Assembly (NCBI GenBank): GCA_009836625.1
Contig: VXVC01000004.1
Coordinates: forward strand, 372,001 to 436,000
Origin: Holophagales bacterium
GTDB lineage: Bacteria; Acidobacteriota; Thermoanaerobaculia; Multivoradales; Multivoraceae
DNA length: 64,000 nt
Reading direction: 5' to 3'
The translations under genes were made by a program, and so were the position numbers. The notes under the pieces are model-generated. The model worked only from the letters and a program-made list of their open reading frames with translations, did no database searches and had not been told where the DNA came from. Of this stretch, positions 19,964 to 29,652 are shown in pieces (positions within the stretch are counted from its first letter, which is position 1; each line of letters starts with the position of its first letter).

Positions 19964-22102
19964 ATGGACGCGCGTGATCCGATCACCAGTACGCGCGGCG
20001 TGGGACCCGTGCTGGGTCGCCGGCTGGCCGCGGCCGGATGCCGGCGAATCGTGGACCTGCTCGCGCACCTCCCGCTCCGCTACGAGGACCGTCGCACCCT
20101 TGGCCGGCTGCCGGGAGCCGACGAAGAAGACGGGACGGAGTCCGCGGCGCCCGGTCCCCTGACCGTGGTCGCGCGACTGGAGAACGTGAAACGAGTGTTT
20201 GGGCGGCGACGCTTCTCCCGCGTCGAAGCGGTCGCCTGCGACGGTGCGGCCAGAGTCGGCGTGGTCTGGTTCAACCGTCCCTACCTGGCGCGGCAGCTCG
20301 AGGAGGGCGTTCCCTACCTTCTGCACGGCCCGCTCCGGCGACGCGGCGGCGACGGTCCCTGGCAACTCTCGAATCCATCCGTCGAGCGGATCAGCGGCGA
20401 GAAACCCTGTGGCGGCGGGCTCCGGCCCGTCTACGGCCGGATCGGAGAGGTGCCGCCATCACGAGTCGCCCGGCTCGCTGCCGATGCCATCCGGGATTTG
20501 CGGGACGCCTCGGGGCCGGACTGGATCGACGAGTGGCTTCCACGCGAGGAACGGACGAAGCACCAACTGCCTCGATTGGCGGAAGCGCTGACGGAAGTTC
20601 ATTCACCGTCACCGGAAGCATCGATCGAGGACCTCAACGCCAGACGGAGCCCGGCCCATGCCCGGCTCGCCTACGGTGAGTTCCTGCTCCAGCAGTTGCA
20701 GCTCGCCGTCGCCCGTTGCCAGCGCCGTCGATCGGGGAAGCCCCACCGCTACCGCGTCGATGGCGCCGCGTGGACGGCGGCGACCGGTCTCCTGCCGTTT
20801 CGGCTGACCGGCGGCCAGGAACGGGTGCTCGGGGAGATTGCCGACGATCTGGCCAGGAAGGAGCCCATGCTGCGTCTGGTCCAGGGCGACGTTGGCAGCG
20901 GCAAGACGGTCCTGGCGGCCCTCTCCTGTCTCATCGCCGCCCGAAGCGACCTCCAATCGGCGCTGATGGCGCCGACGGAGCTCCTGGCCGAACAGCACTT
21001 CGCCTCCCTGGAGGGATTGCTGGGCCCCCACATGACCATCGCCCTCGTCACCTCCAGTCAGCGTGTCGCCAGCGACGGCGGCGCCGTGGAGGAGCGAATC
21101 GCGGCCGGCCGCATAGACCTCGTCGTCGGCACCCACGCCCTGATCGAGGAACGCACCCGGTTCGCGCGGCTGGGCCTCGCGGTGATCGATGAACAGCACC
21201 GTTTCGGCGTCGTCCAGCGGCAGTCCCTGGCCCGGAAGGGCCTGCGACCGGACCTCCTGGTCATGACGGCGACTCCGATTCCGAGGTCGCTTGCGCTCAC
21301 CGTGTACGGTGATCTCGACGTGTCGATACTGGACGAGATGCCACCAGGTCGCCGCCCGATCGAAACCCGCGTGACGACGGACGGCGGAATGGAGGAGGCG
21401 GTAGAGGAGGTGCGCCGGCGCCTGGAGAGCGGCGGTCGGGCCTATGTCGTCTTCCCCCTGATCGACGGCGGTGAGGGCGCGGCCGCCGGACTTCCTTCGC
21501 TCAGGGAGTCCGGCCCGAACTGGGTGCGGGCGCTCGCGGCTCCCTGCGGCGTCGTCCACGGACGCCTGCGACGCCAGGAACGCGATGAGACGATGAGCCG
21601 CTTCGCCGCCGGATCGATCCAGGTGCTGCTGGCCACGACCGTGATCGAGGTCGGCGTCGACGTGCCCGAGGCCACGGCGATGGTCATTCTGGGGGCCGAG
21701 CGCTTCGGCCTCGCGCAGCTCCACCAGTTGCGGGGGCGGATCGGTCGCGGCACGGATCCAGCGCTGGGAGAGCCGCTCTGCATCGCGATCGCGGGACAGC
21801 CTTCGTCCGAGGCGGAGCGCCGCCTGGAAGTGTTCGCGGCTTCAACCGACGGTTTCCGGATCGCGGAAGAGGACATGCGGCAACGGGGGCCCGGCGAGAT
21901 CCTCGGCACGCGTCAGGCCGGTCTGCCGCAGTTCCGGTTCGGCGACCTGGCGCGCGACTGGGCCTTACTGGTCGCGGCACGGCAGGACGCTTCCGAGCTG
22001 CTGGACCGCCTGGCGGATCCGGGAAACGACGCCCTGCGGCGACAATTGGAGCGGCGCGTTCCCGGCCTGGTGGCGCCGGAGGCAGGAGACCCACGGCCAT
22101 GA
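19964..22102 (+). CDS. recG: ATP-dependent DNA helicase RecG
   Basis: Branch-migration helicase that remodels stalled forks and Holliday junctions. 712 residues: an N-terminal HhH-like and wedge region (GVGPVLGRRLAAAG), Walker A GDVGSGKT, the RecG-type DEQHRFGV box, TATPIPRSLAL, and the later QLRGRIGRG motif. Precedes and overlaps the glycosyltransferase by 4 bases. Confidence 0.97.
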   Translation: MDARDPITSTRGVGPVLGRRLAAAGCRRIVDLLAHLPLRYEDRRTLGRLPGADEEDGTESAAPGPLTVVARLENVKRVFGRRRFSRVEAVACDGAARVGVVWFNRPYLARQLEEGVPYLLHGPLRRRGGDGPWQLSNPSVERISGEKPCGGGLRPVYGRIGEVPPSRVARLAADAIRDLRDASGPDWIDEWLPREERTKHQLPRLAEALTEVHSPSPEASIEDLNARRSPAHARLAYGEFLLQQLQLAVARCQRRRSGKPHRYRVDGAAWTAATGLLPFRLTGGQERVLGEIADDLARKEPMLRLVQGDVGSGKTVLAALSCLIAARSDLQSALMAPTELLAEQHFASLEGLLGPHMTIALVTSSQRVASDGGAVEERIAAGRIDLVVGTHALIEERTRFARLGLAVIDEQHRFGVVQRQSLARKGLRPDLLVMTATPIPRSLALTVYGDLDVSILDEMPPGRRPIETRVTTDGGMEEAVEEVRRRLESGGRAYVVFPLIDGGEGAAAGLPSLRESGPNWVRALAAPCGVVHGRLRRQERDETMSRFAAGSIQVLLATTVIEVGVDVPEATAMVILGAERFGLAQLHQLRGRIGRGTDPALGEPLCIAIAGQPSSEAERRLEVFAASTDGFRIAEEDMRQRGPGEILGTRQAGLPQFRFGDLARDWALLVAARQDASELLDRLADPGNDALRRQLERRVPGLVAPEAGDPRP

Positions 22103-23298
22103 AGGTCCTGCTGGTTGCCAACGTGCTGCCGCCGAGGGACCTGTCCGGGGCCGGGGAACAGGTGTTGCAGCTTGCCTGGGGGCTGAGCGAAGCCGGTTGC
22201 GAGGTCGAGGTTCTGGGGCGCGACCGTTGCGGACCGAACGTCTCCAAGGGTGCCTTTCCCTGGCGGGCGCGGAGTGCCGTCCGCCGGGTGGTCCGGGAGT
22301 GGCGCCCTGACGTAGTGCAGGTGCACGAGAGTGACGGCGGTCTGGTGATCCGCGATCTCGCGCGGCTCGACGGGCCCTCGAGGCCGTTGCTGGTGGCGCT
22401 CCAGCAGGTTAGCTACGTGCGGGAGCGTCAGGCTGTCCGTCCGCTCGTCGATCACGACCAGGACGCCAAAGTGGTCGCCCGGCCGGTTCAGAGCGAGCTG
22501 CTGTTCCGTTCACTTCGAACTCCTTTGCACATCGCGCTTGGCCGGCTGACCGCGAGGCGATCCGACGTGCGGCTTGCCCCGAGCCGGGTGACCGCGCTGG
22601 AGATCGAGCAGGACTACGGCGTTGAGGGAGTGCGGGTCGTGCCGAACGTCACGGGGGCGCCGTTGGACGCCCGAACGCCCGAATCGGCGCAAGTCGCCGA
22701 CCGGGACGAAGAGGCTGTCGACGAGCCGTATCTGCTCGCCGTGGGCCGGCTGCGCATACGAAAGGGAATGGAGATCCTCTTGCAAGCCCTTGCACACGTT
22801 CGCGATCGCGGTCACCGCCCGCGCCTGGTCGTGGCCGGCGACGGCGAGCGCCGCGAGACCCTCGACGCTCTGTGTGAACAGCTCGGCCTGGGCGCCAGCG
22901 TTCACTGGGCGGGACGCTGCTCGCGATCGGAGGTGGCACGGTTGCAGAGGCGGGCGGCCGCTCTGATCGTGCCCTCGACTTACGAGGGTATGCCTCTCGT
23001 CGTCCTGGAGGCGATGAGCGACGGTGTCCCCGTCATCGCGTCGGCGGTCAGCGGCATTCCTGAGGTCGTGGTCGATGGGCAGACCGGCTGGCTCGTGCCG
23101 CCAGAGCGCTCGGCCGCACTCGCCGACGCGTTGATCGATGCCGTATCGGACCCGGATGCGGCGCGAGTGCGCGGCGAGGCGGGGCGGCAGCGGCTCGATC
23201 AACGGTTCCGCCCGCATCACGCGGCCCGGCATTGGTTCGAGGCTGTCGGCTCGGTCGGCTTCCCGGTACCGACGATGTGGGAGAATCCGCCCGGATGA
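22099..23298 (+). CDS. Glycosyltransferase, GT4 family
   Basis: GT-B fold transferase, 399 residues. N-terminal acceptor domain starts with KVLLVANVLPPRDLSGAGE; the C-terminal donor domain carries AVGRLRIRKGMEILLQAL, VVAGDGERR and the EGMPLVVLEAMSDGVPVI motif (E-x7-E type) followed by VSGIPEVV. The sugar and acceptor are unknown; the gene may serve surface glycan synthesis. Joined to recG and scpA by 4-base ATGA overlaps, an odd set of partners functionally. Confidence 0.9.
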   Translation: MKVLLVANVLPPRDLSGAGEQVLQLAWGLSEAGCEVEVLGRDRCGPNVSKGAFPWRARSAVRRVVREWRPDVVQVHESDGGLVIRDLARLDGPSRPLLVALQQVSYVRERQAVRPLVDHDQDAKVVARPVQSELLFRSLRTPLHIALGRLTARRSDVRLAPSRVTALEIEQDYGVEGVRVVPNVTGAPLDARTPESAQVADRDEEAVDEPYLLAVGRLRIRKGMEILLQALAHVRDRGHRPRLVVAGDGERRETLDALCEQLGLGASVHWAGRCSRSEVARLQRRAAALIVPSTYEGMPLVVLEAMSDGVPVIASAVSGIPEVVVDGQTGWLVPPERSAALADALIDAVSDPDAARVRGEAGRQRLDQRFRPHHAARHWFEAVGSVGFPVPTMWENPPG

Positions 23299-24089
23299 AG
23301 CTCCTGGATGGGCACGGCAGCCTGTTGCCGGCGTCGTGGAGGGTCCAGCTCCCTGTCTTCGAGGGCCCTCTCGACCTGCTTCTGCACCTGGTCCGCATCA
23401 ACGAGATCGAGATCACGGACATCCCGGTCGCGTTGATCTGCGACCAGTTCCACGAGTATCTGGCGTTGATGGACGAGCTCGACCTGGACATAGCCGCCGA
23501 GTACATCTACGAGGCCGCCCTGCTGATTCAGCTCAAGGCCAGGGTGCTTCTGCCGCAACCCGAGCCGGAACCGGGTGAAACGCCCGAGGACCCCCGGCGC
23601 GAGCTGATCGAGCGGCTACTCGAGTACCAGCGGTTGAAGGAGGCGGCGCAGACGCTGGCAGAAGTCGACGATCTCCGGCATGGGCTGTGGACACGGAGCA
23701 GCACGCAAACACTCGCGCCCGGCGACGACGAGGAGGAGTTCGACATGGGCGATCTCTCCCTCTTCGACCTCCTGCAGGTCTTGCGTAACGTGCTGAAGCG
23801 CTACGACGAGGAACATCCGAGTCCGCTGACCTACCGCGGCGAAACGTTCAGCGTTCGAGGCCAGATCGAGAGACTTCTGCGCCGCTTCGACGGCGGCCGG
23901 TCGCTCGATTTCCAGGACGATCTCTTCGCGCTGTCGAGCCGGGCCGAGGCGATTGCCTGTTTCCTGGCGGTGCTCGAAATGGCGAGACTGAATCTCGTCC
24001 GCCTTCACTCCGCCGGAGGCGGCTCGGTGCTGTTGTTTCGGACGACGCGGTCGCTGGATCCGATCTTGCTTGAGGACTTCACCGGATGA
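23295..24089 (+). CDS. scpA: Segregation and condensation protein A
   Basis: Kleisin subunit of the SMC-ScpAB condensin. 264 residues from ATG 23295. N-terminal kleisin helices with FEGPLDLLLHLVR and the conserved INEIEITDIPVALI; C-terminal winged helix (LLRRFDGGRSLDFQ, FLAVLEMARLNLV). Starts inside the end of the glycosyltransferase gene and overlaps scpB by 4 bases. No smc gene is in the window. Confidence 0.95.
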   Translation: MKLLDGHGSLLPASWRVQLPVFEGPLDLLLHLVRINEIEITDIPVALICDQFHEYLALMDELDLDIAAEYIYEAALLIQLKARVLLPQPEPEPGETPEDPRRELIERLLEYQRLKEAAQTLAEVDDLRHGLWTRSSTQTLAPGDDEEEFDMGDLSLFDLLQVLRNVLKRYDEEHPSPLTYRGETFSVRGQIERLLRRFDGGRSLDFQDDLFALSSRAEAIACFLAVLEMARLNLVRLHSAGGGSVLLFRTTRSLDPILLEDFTG

Positions 24090-24703
24090 CCGATCATGCG
24101 GAGATGGCTGCGGTGTTCGAGGCGTTGCTGTTCGCAAGCCCGGATCCACAGCCCGAAGCGAAGCTGCTCGAGGTCTTTCCCGAGGACTCCCGGGAGCAGG
24201 CGCGCCAAGCTCTCCAGACGGTCCTCGCCCGCTACCGCGCGGACGAGTCCGGCGCCCGGCCGGACCGCGGGATCGTCGTCGACCGGGTGGGTGGCGGTTA
24301 CAGGCTGGTTACGCGGCCGGACCTGAGTTCCTATCTGCGGAAGTACTTTGACATCGCCGGTCGCAGCAAGCTCTCGATGGCAGCGCTGGAGACGCTTGCC
24401 ATCGTCGCGTACCGTCAGCCGGTGACGAGCCCCGAAATCCAGGACCTCCGGGGCCGGAACTCCGCCGGCGTCCTCAAGACGCTGCTCGAACGGCGATTGA
24501 TCCGGATCGCCGGGCGAAAGGAGGTTGTGGGCAGCCCGTTTCTCTACGCCACGACCCGAGAGTTTCTCCTTCACTTCGGCCTGCGCTCACTGTCGGAGTT
24601 ACCGCCGCTCGAGGAGTTCGAGGAGACCTTCCTGGCCGCGGCGGAGGAAGATATCCCGCAGTCCGACCTCACCCTGGCGCCGGTGGACTCAGGAGATGGC
24701 TGA
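24086..24703 (+). CDS. scpB: Segregation and condensation protein B
   Basis: 205 residues of tandem winged helices that bind ScpA. Recognised by EALLFASPDP, YRLVTRPD, and LSMAALETLAIVAYRQPVTS followed by IQDLRGRNS; ends with an acidic tail. Fourth gene of the coupled run from recG to the kinase. Confidence 0.95.
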   Translation: MTDHAEMAAVFEALLFASPDPQPEAKLLEVFPEDSREQARQALQTVLARYRADESGARPDRGIVVDRVGGGYRLVTRPDLSSYLRKYFDIAGRSKLSMAALETLAIVAYRQPVTSPEIQDLRGRNSAGVLKTLLERRLIRIAGRKEVVGSPFLYATTREFLLHFGLRSLSELPPLEEFEETFLAAAEEDIPQSDLTLAPVDSGDG

Positions 24704-25526
24704 GCAGCCGCGGGGCGAACGGCTGCAGAAGGTCCTCTCCCGAGCGGGCATCGCGTCCCGCCGGGCAGCGGAAGACCTGATCCGGGAAGGGCGAGTAACG
24801 ATCGACGGCCGCGTCGCGGTGCTTGGCGACCGGGTAGCCGCGGCAGGCGAACCTCCGGTGATGATCCGGGTGGATGGCGAGCCGGTGCGCCAGCATGGCC
24901 CCTCGCGTTACCTCCTGCTGAACAAACCCGCCGGCTACGTGACCACCCGCTCGGACCCCGAGGGACGGCCCACCGTGATGGATCTCATCCCCGAGAGGTG
25001 GCGCCGTCGACTGAAGCCCGTCGGACGGCTCGACTACGGAACGGAGGGACTGCTGCTGCTAACCGATGATGGCGATCTGGCCTATCGTGTGACTCACCCC
25101 AGCTTCGGCTGCTCCAAACGGTACTTCGCCAAGGTTCGGGGTCTGCCGGGGGATTCGGCAATCGCGCGCCTCCGCGGCGGCATGGTGATCGCGGGTCGCC
25201 GAACCGCGCCGATGAGACTGGCCCGGGCACCGGCCCGGCGAGGCGCCCGCCCGGCCCGTGCCTCGAGTTGGTGGCAAATCGAGCTGGTCGAGGGGAGGAC
25301 GCGTCAGATCCGCGAGATGTTCTTCCGCGTCGGACACCCCGTGCAGCGCCTGCGCCGGGTGGCGATCGGCCGGCTTGAGGACACCGAGCTCCCGCTCGGA
25401 GCCTGGCGCGAGCTCTCCGCCGATGAACTCACCGTTCTTCGCACCGGCCCAGGACCGAGGCCGGGCAGAGGCGCCCCGGGTCCACGCCGGAGGCAGCCAC
25501 GCCGGCGGAAGCCGCGCCGCCGATGA
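24696..25526 (+). CDS. rluB: 23S rRNA pseudouridine synthase, RsuA/RluB family
   Basis: 276 residues: N-terminal S4 RNA-binding domain (LQKVLSRAGIASRRAAEDLIREGRV), then the catalytic domain with GRLDYGTEGLLLLT (catalytic Asp) and RTRQIREMF. The C-terminus is an Arg/Pro-rich basic tail (about 250-276). scpB-rluB-cmk is a common order. The AGGAG box directly adjoins the ATG, so the alternative of translational coupling to scpB is likely. Confidence 0.92.
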   Translation: MAEQPRGERLQKVLSRAGIASRRAAEDLIREGRVTIDGRVAVLGDRVAAAGEPPVMIRVDGEPVRQHGPSRYLLLNKPAGYVTTRSDPEGRPTVMDLIPERWRRRLKPVGRLDYGTEGLLLLTDDGDLAYRVTHPSFGCSKRYFAKVRGLPGDSAIARLRGGMVIAGRRTAPMRLARAPARRGARPARASSWWQIELVEGRTRQIREMFFRVGHPVQRLRRVAIGRLEDTELPLGAWRELSADELTVLRTGPGPRPGRGAPGPRRRQPRRRKPRRR

Positions 25527-26191
25527 CCGTCGTGGCGATCGACGGCCCGGCGGGCGTCGGCAAGAGCACCGTCGCGCGCCGGGTGGCGACGCGGCTCGGC
25601 GTGCCGTACCTCGATACCGGCTCCATGTACCGTGCGGTCGCATGGAAGGCCCTCGAGGAGGGGCTCGATCCGGCCGACGGCCAGGCGATGGGCAGGCTGA
25701 TCGCGGGGCTCCACTTCGAGCTACGTCCGCGGAATGACGAAGCCGAAGTGGTGGTGGACGGAGCGGTGCCGGGCGACCGGCTCCGGACGCCACGGGTCGA
25801 CGTGGCGACCTCGCGCGTGGCCGTTCACCCGGCGGTTCGTTCCTGGCTCGTTGCGCAGCAGCGCGAGTTCGCCGCCAGGGAAGGTGCGGTGGTGGAGGGG
25901 AGGGACATCGGAACAGTCGTCTTTCCGGACACCCCCCACAAGTTCTATCTGGAGGCTCCCCTCGAGATAAGGGCCGAACGCCGGTTGCGTCAACTCGCTG
26001 GCCCGGAGCGCGGCGACCGTAGCCGGCTCTTGAGCGAGATGCGCGCCCGGGACGAGCGCGACATCCGCCGCAGGGCGTCGCCCCTGAGGCGCGATGAAAC
26101 CTACGAACTGATCGACACCTCGACCGGCGACGCGGAGCAGGTCGCCGACCGGATTCTTCGCTCCGTCCGGGGGGCGGCGACCGGGCCATGA
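25523..26191 (+). CDS. cmk: Cytidylate kinase
   Basis: Phosphorylates CMP and dCMP with ATP. 222 residues with P-loop GPAGVGKST (residues 8-16), YLDTGSMYRAVAW, the NMP-binding EGRDIGTVVFPD, and a lid region rich in Arg (RARDERDIRR). ATGA overlaps at both ends. Confidence 0.96.
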   Translation: MTVVAIDGPAGVGKSTVARRVATRLGVPYLDTGSMYRAVAWKALEEGLDPADGQAMGRLIAGLHFELRPRNDEAEVVVDGAVPGDRLRTPRVDVATSRVAVHPAVRSWLVAQQREFAAREGAVVEGRDIGTVVFPDTPHKFYLEAPLEIRAERRLRQLAGPERGDRSRLLSEMRARDERDIRRRASPLRRDETYELIDTSTGDAEQVADRILRSVRGAATGP

Positions 26192-29100
26192 CGGCCTCGG
26201 CGGGCCGGCGCGGCGGAAGTACGGCTGAGCTTCGCATTATCTTCGGCCTGTTCGTTCTGGCGGCCGTCCTGTTCGCCGTCGATCGCTGGCCACGGAGCAC
26301 GGACGACCCGCCGCTGCCGACTCGAGCCCAGACGGCCGCGATGGAAACGGCCTACCGTGGCCTGCTACTGGATCTGCTGGTGGATGCCGAACGAGCGGCC
26401 GAGAGTGTCCGCCGCACCGTCGCCGTTCCTCTCGGTTCTGTGCCGGCCAGGCAGAGCGTGTTCGAGGAGCTGGACCGGATCGGCCGCACCGGCGGACGCA
26501 CCCTGGTTCTGGTCGATCCCGACGATCTGGCGCAGGCCTGGGGCGGGCCGGGCCTTCGGCACGATCTGCCTCTGGATCGCCTGCTGCCTGGAGGGATCAA
26601 CCAGACCGCCGGCTTCACGGCGGTCTCGCTCTATGCGGCCGTCGACATGAGCACGGGGGAGGGCGGCTGGCGGTTGATCGTCGGCAACAGTTTCCCGACC
26701 GACTCGCTGCCGTTTTCGGTGCCTTTGGGACTCCGGCGCCACGATGTCAGGTGGTCGGTCCGGGACCATTCCGCGGAACCCCTGACTCCGGCTCTCGAGG
26801 CGCTCGGCATCCGCGAACTGGCCCCGCCTGATGGGGTTCCCGGACCGTGGCTGCGGCTCCGGTTCGAGCCCGCGGCCCAGCAGTCCTCGACGATCGGATC
26901 CTCGCCGCCCCTGGTCGCCCTCGCTCTCGCGGTCGGTCTGTCCATGGCCTGGCTCTTCCGGCGCTGGAGCGCCCGGGCACCCGCGAAGCCGCACACCGGT
27001 GCCGCGATCCTCGGTCTGGCCGCAGCCGTGACGGCAGTGAGCTTCGGTCTCTTCCGATGGCGCATCCGGGTGGCCGACGTCACTGGCGCGCCTCCGGATC
27101 CGGGGGCTTCCTTCGGAGGTCCGGTTGGCGACTGGGTGGTGCTGTTGGCAGCCTGGTTGATCCTCGCGGGGACCTCGTTCTGGGTCTTCGGCTGGCCGAA
27201 AGGGCGCGACTGGCTGCAGGTTCTGATGATCGCTGCCGCTGCGGCCGCAGGCGTCGGTCTGCTGGCTGAAGCTACCCACCGTCCGGCATTGCGCGCACTG
27301 CTCGCCGACAACGTGCGAGAGGGTCTCGACGCTCCGCATCCGGAGGAAGTCGCCGCATTGGCGGAAAGAACGACCGCGTTCCTGGCGGCGACCGACCTGA
27401 GGATGCTGGCCCTGGGCGACCCACGTGAGCTCGACGATCACCAGGATCTGGCGCTGGAACTCTGGAGCCGATCGCCTCTGGCCGCCTCGGAGATGGTCTC
27501 CGCGCTCACCGTGCTCCGGGAAAGCGGCGTTTCGAGCTTCTCCTACGGCTTGCCGGTCGATCCGGAGACAGGCGGACTCGACGCCGCCAGCGCCCGCTGG
27601 CCATCGGGTGACCTCCCGACCTGGCAGCAGCAGCGAAGCGCACTGGATGAACTCTCCCTGGGTTCGGCAGGCCAGGACTGGGGTACGGTTCGGTTCTGGA
27701 CGGCGGCCTTGCCGAGAGTGGACGTCTGGAGCAGCGTCACGTCGGGCGCCGGCGCTGAACTCCAGGTGCGCCTGCTGCGCGGCGGCCCGGATCGAACTCC
27801 GGGCGGCCCGGTTCCGTCGGCGAATGCGGAACTGGCCTATGTCGACGGCGCGGGCCGGCCCCTCGTCTCGCGGTGGCAGGAAGACTGGCTGCTGCCGCCG
27901 CCCTCGGAGGCTGTGGATCCGCGCCGTACCGTGAAGGTCGAGACACCCGCGGGACCGGCCCTCGCCTGGTTCAGCCCCACGGATCTGCCGGGCCTCTGGA
28001 TCGTTGCGTTGCTTCCGGAGGAGGCAATGGCGGACCGCCTGTGGCGTATCGCCACGGTCGCAACGCGGCTGGTGTTGGCGGTGTCCGCGGTGGCCTTCGC
28101 CGTTCTCCTGATCAGCCTGCCAACGGCGAAGTTGCGGAGACGTCTGCTACCCGATATCCGCCGGTACTCGGTGCGGCTCACGGCGGTGTTGGCCCTGATC
28201 GCCATTGTGCCGTTGACGCTGCTCAACGGACTTCTCTTCCGGAATCTGGCCACGCGGGTTCAGGCGGAGCAGGAGGCGGCAGGCCGTACAGCCCTCGTGT
28301 CGCTCGAGTACGTTCTGACCGACTTCCTCCTCAGTCTGGAGGCAGGCTTTTCGATAGACGCCCAGCTCGACGACGAACTTCTGTCCTGGCTCGCGGAGGT
28401 CGTGGGCCACGAGGTGAACCTGTACTGGCGCGGCAGCGTCTACGCGTCAAGCAAGCCGGACCTCTTCACTGCCGGTCTGATGCCGGAACGGATTCCGGGG
28501 AATGTGTACAGCAGGTTGGCACTGCTAGGCCATCCAACGGCGGCGCGGGTGCAGACCACGCGGCAGGGGACGTCTTACCTGGAGCTGTACACGCCGGTGT
28601 CTCTGGGGGAGATGCGTCCTGGAGAGTCCGGCCTGTTCGTCTCCGTGCCGCTGCTGGCGCAACAGGAGGCGGCCACGCGTGAACTGGCCGCCCTGAGGCG
28701 GCAGGCCCTGGTCGTCACAACCGCGCTCGTGTTGCTTCTGGTCACGGTCGGCGCCCGGCTCGCGCGCGGGTTCACTCGTCCGCTGATGCGAATGATCGAC
28801 GGCGCCGACCGCATTGCGGGCGGAGCGGATTCGCTCGGTTTCGCGCCGCGTGAGACGGAACTCAGGACGCTTGGCGAGGCAATCGACGGCATGGCGGCGC
28901 GCATCGCGTCGACGCGGGCCGATCTGGTTCGCGCGCAGCGACTCGAGGCCTGGGCCGAGATGGCGCGACTGATCGCGCACGAGGTGAAGAACCCGCTGAC
29001 GCCGATCCGACTGTCGACCGAACACCTGCGACAGGTGTGGCGGGATGCGCCGGATCGCCTTGAGGAGGTATTCGATCGCTGTACCGGAAACATCCTGGCG

Positions 29101-29652
29101 CAGGTCGAAGAGCTTGCGCGGACCGCGGGCGAATTCTCGACCTACAGCAGGATCCCGCTCGCTCAGCCGGCCCCCGACGATCTGGTGGCGGCCGTTCGGG
29201 AAGTCGTCGACGGGTACGGAAGCACGGCGCATGGGGCGGTGGTCGTTCTCTTCGAGTCGGCGCCTGGAACGGCGGATGCCGTACTCGCGTTCGATCGGCG
29301 CCTGGTGCAGAGGGCGCTCCGCAACCTGATCGAGAACGCCCTCCGGGCCAGCGGCAAGGATGGAGAGGTGCTCGTGAGAGTCGAGCCCTGTGCCTCGGAA
29401 GACGCGGTCGCCGTGACGGTCTCGGATCGGGGGCCCGGTGTGTCGGACAGCGACCTGGAGCGCATCTTCGAGCCCTACTTCTCGACATCGAGCGGAGGTA
29501 CGGGCCTGGGGCTTCCGATCGCTCGACGGATCGTCCAGGAGCACGGCGGATCGATCACCGCCGCGACCAGGCCGGGCGGGGGACTCGCGGTCCGCATCGT
29601 CCTTCCGGATGGTCAGTCCGACGAGTCGTCTTCCGTGGGAGCCTCCAACTGA
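26188..29652 (+). CDS. Large NtrY-like sensor histidine kinase
   Basis: 1154 residues, twice the usual size. The N-terminal half carries several hydrophobic segments (about 11-27, 235-260, 270-290, 310-360) around long periplasmic-like regions, then two more near 630-685 and one near 842-860. A HAMP region follows, then the phospho-acceptor IAHEVKNPLTPIRLS (His931), the N box NLIENALRAS, DRGPGVSD and GGTGLGLPI. The HEVKNPLTPI box resembles NtrY-type kinases, which partner sigma-54 activators. No response regulator is adjacent. Its 3' end overlaps the convergent MscS gene by 40 bases. Confidence 0.88.
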   Translation: MTASAGRRGGSTAELRIIFGLFVLAAVLFAVDRWPRSTDDPPLPTRAQTAAMETAYRGLLLDLLVDAERAAESVRRTVAVPLGSVPARQSVFEELDRIGRTGGRTLVLVDPDDLAQAWGGPGLRHDLPLDRLLPGGINQTAGFTAVSLYAAVDMSTGEGGWRLIVGNSFPTDSLPFSVPLGLRRHDVRWSVRDHSAEPLTPALEALGIRELAPPDGVPGPWLRLRFEPAAQQSSTIGSSPPLVALALAVGLSMAWLFRRWSARAPAKPHTGAAILGLAAAVTAVSFGLFRWRIRVADVTGAPPDPGASFGGPVGDWVVLLAAWLILAGTSFWVFGWPKGRDWLQVLMIAAAAAAGVGLLAEATHRPALRALLADNVREGLDAPHPEEVAALAERTTAFLAATDLRMLALGDPRELDDHQDLALELWSRSPLAASEMVSALTVLRESGVSSFSYGLPVDPETGGLDAASARWPSGDLPTWQQQRSALDELSLGSAGQDWGTVRFWTAALPRVDVWSSVTSGAGAELQVRLLRGGPDRTPGGPVPSANAELAYVDGAGRPLVSRWQEDWLLPPPSEAVDPRRTVKVETPAGPALAWFSPTDLPGLWIVALLPEEAMADRLWRIATVATRLVLAVSAVAFAVLLISLPTAKLRRRLLPDIRRYSVRLTAVLALIAIVPLTLLNGLLFRNLATRVQAEQEAAGRTALVSLEYVLTDFLLSLEAGFSIDAQLDDELLSWLAEVVGHEVNLYWRGSVYASSKPDLFTAGLMPERIPGNVYSRLALLGHPTAARVQTTRQGTSYLELYTPVSLGEMRPGESGLFVSVPLLAQQEAATRELAALRRQALVVTTALVLLLVTVGARLARGFTRPLMRMIDGADRIAGGADSLGFAPRETELRTLGEAIDGMAARIASTRADLVRAQRLEAWAEMARLIAHEVKNPLTPIRLSTEHLRQVWRDAPDRLEEVFDRCTGNILAQVEELARTAGEFSTYSRIPLAQPAPDDLVAAVREVVDGYGSTAHGAVVVLFESAPGTADAVLAFDRRLVQRALRNLIENALRASGKDGEVLVRVEPCASEDAVAVTVSDRGPGVSDSDLERIFEPYFSTSSGGTGLGLPIARRIVQEHGGSITAATRPGGGLAVRIVLPDGQSDESSSVGASN

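Noticed and set aside
22915..22940. Possible TGGCACG sigma-54 site within the glycosyltransferase gene
   Set aside because: The following TTGC is only 7 bases from the GG, so spacing is wrong, and it lies inside a gene.
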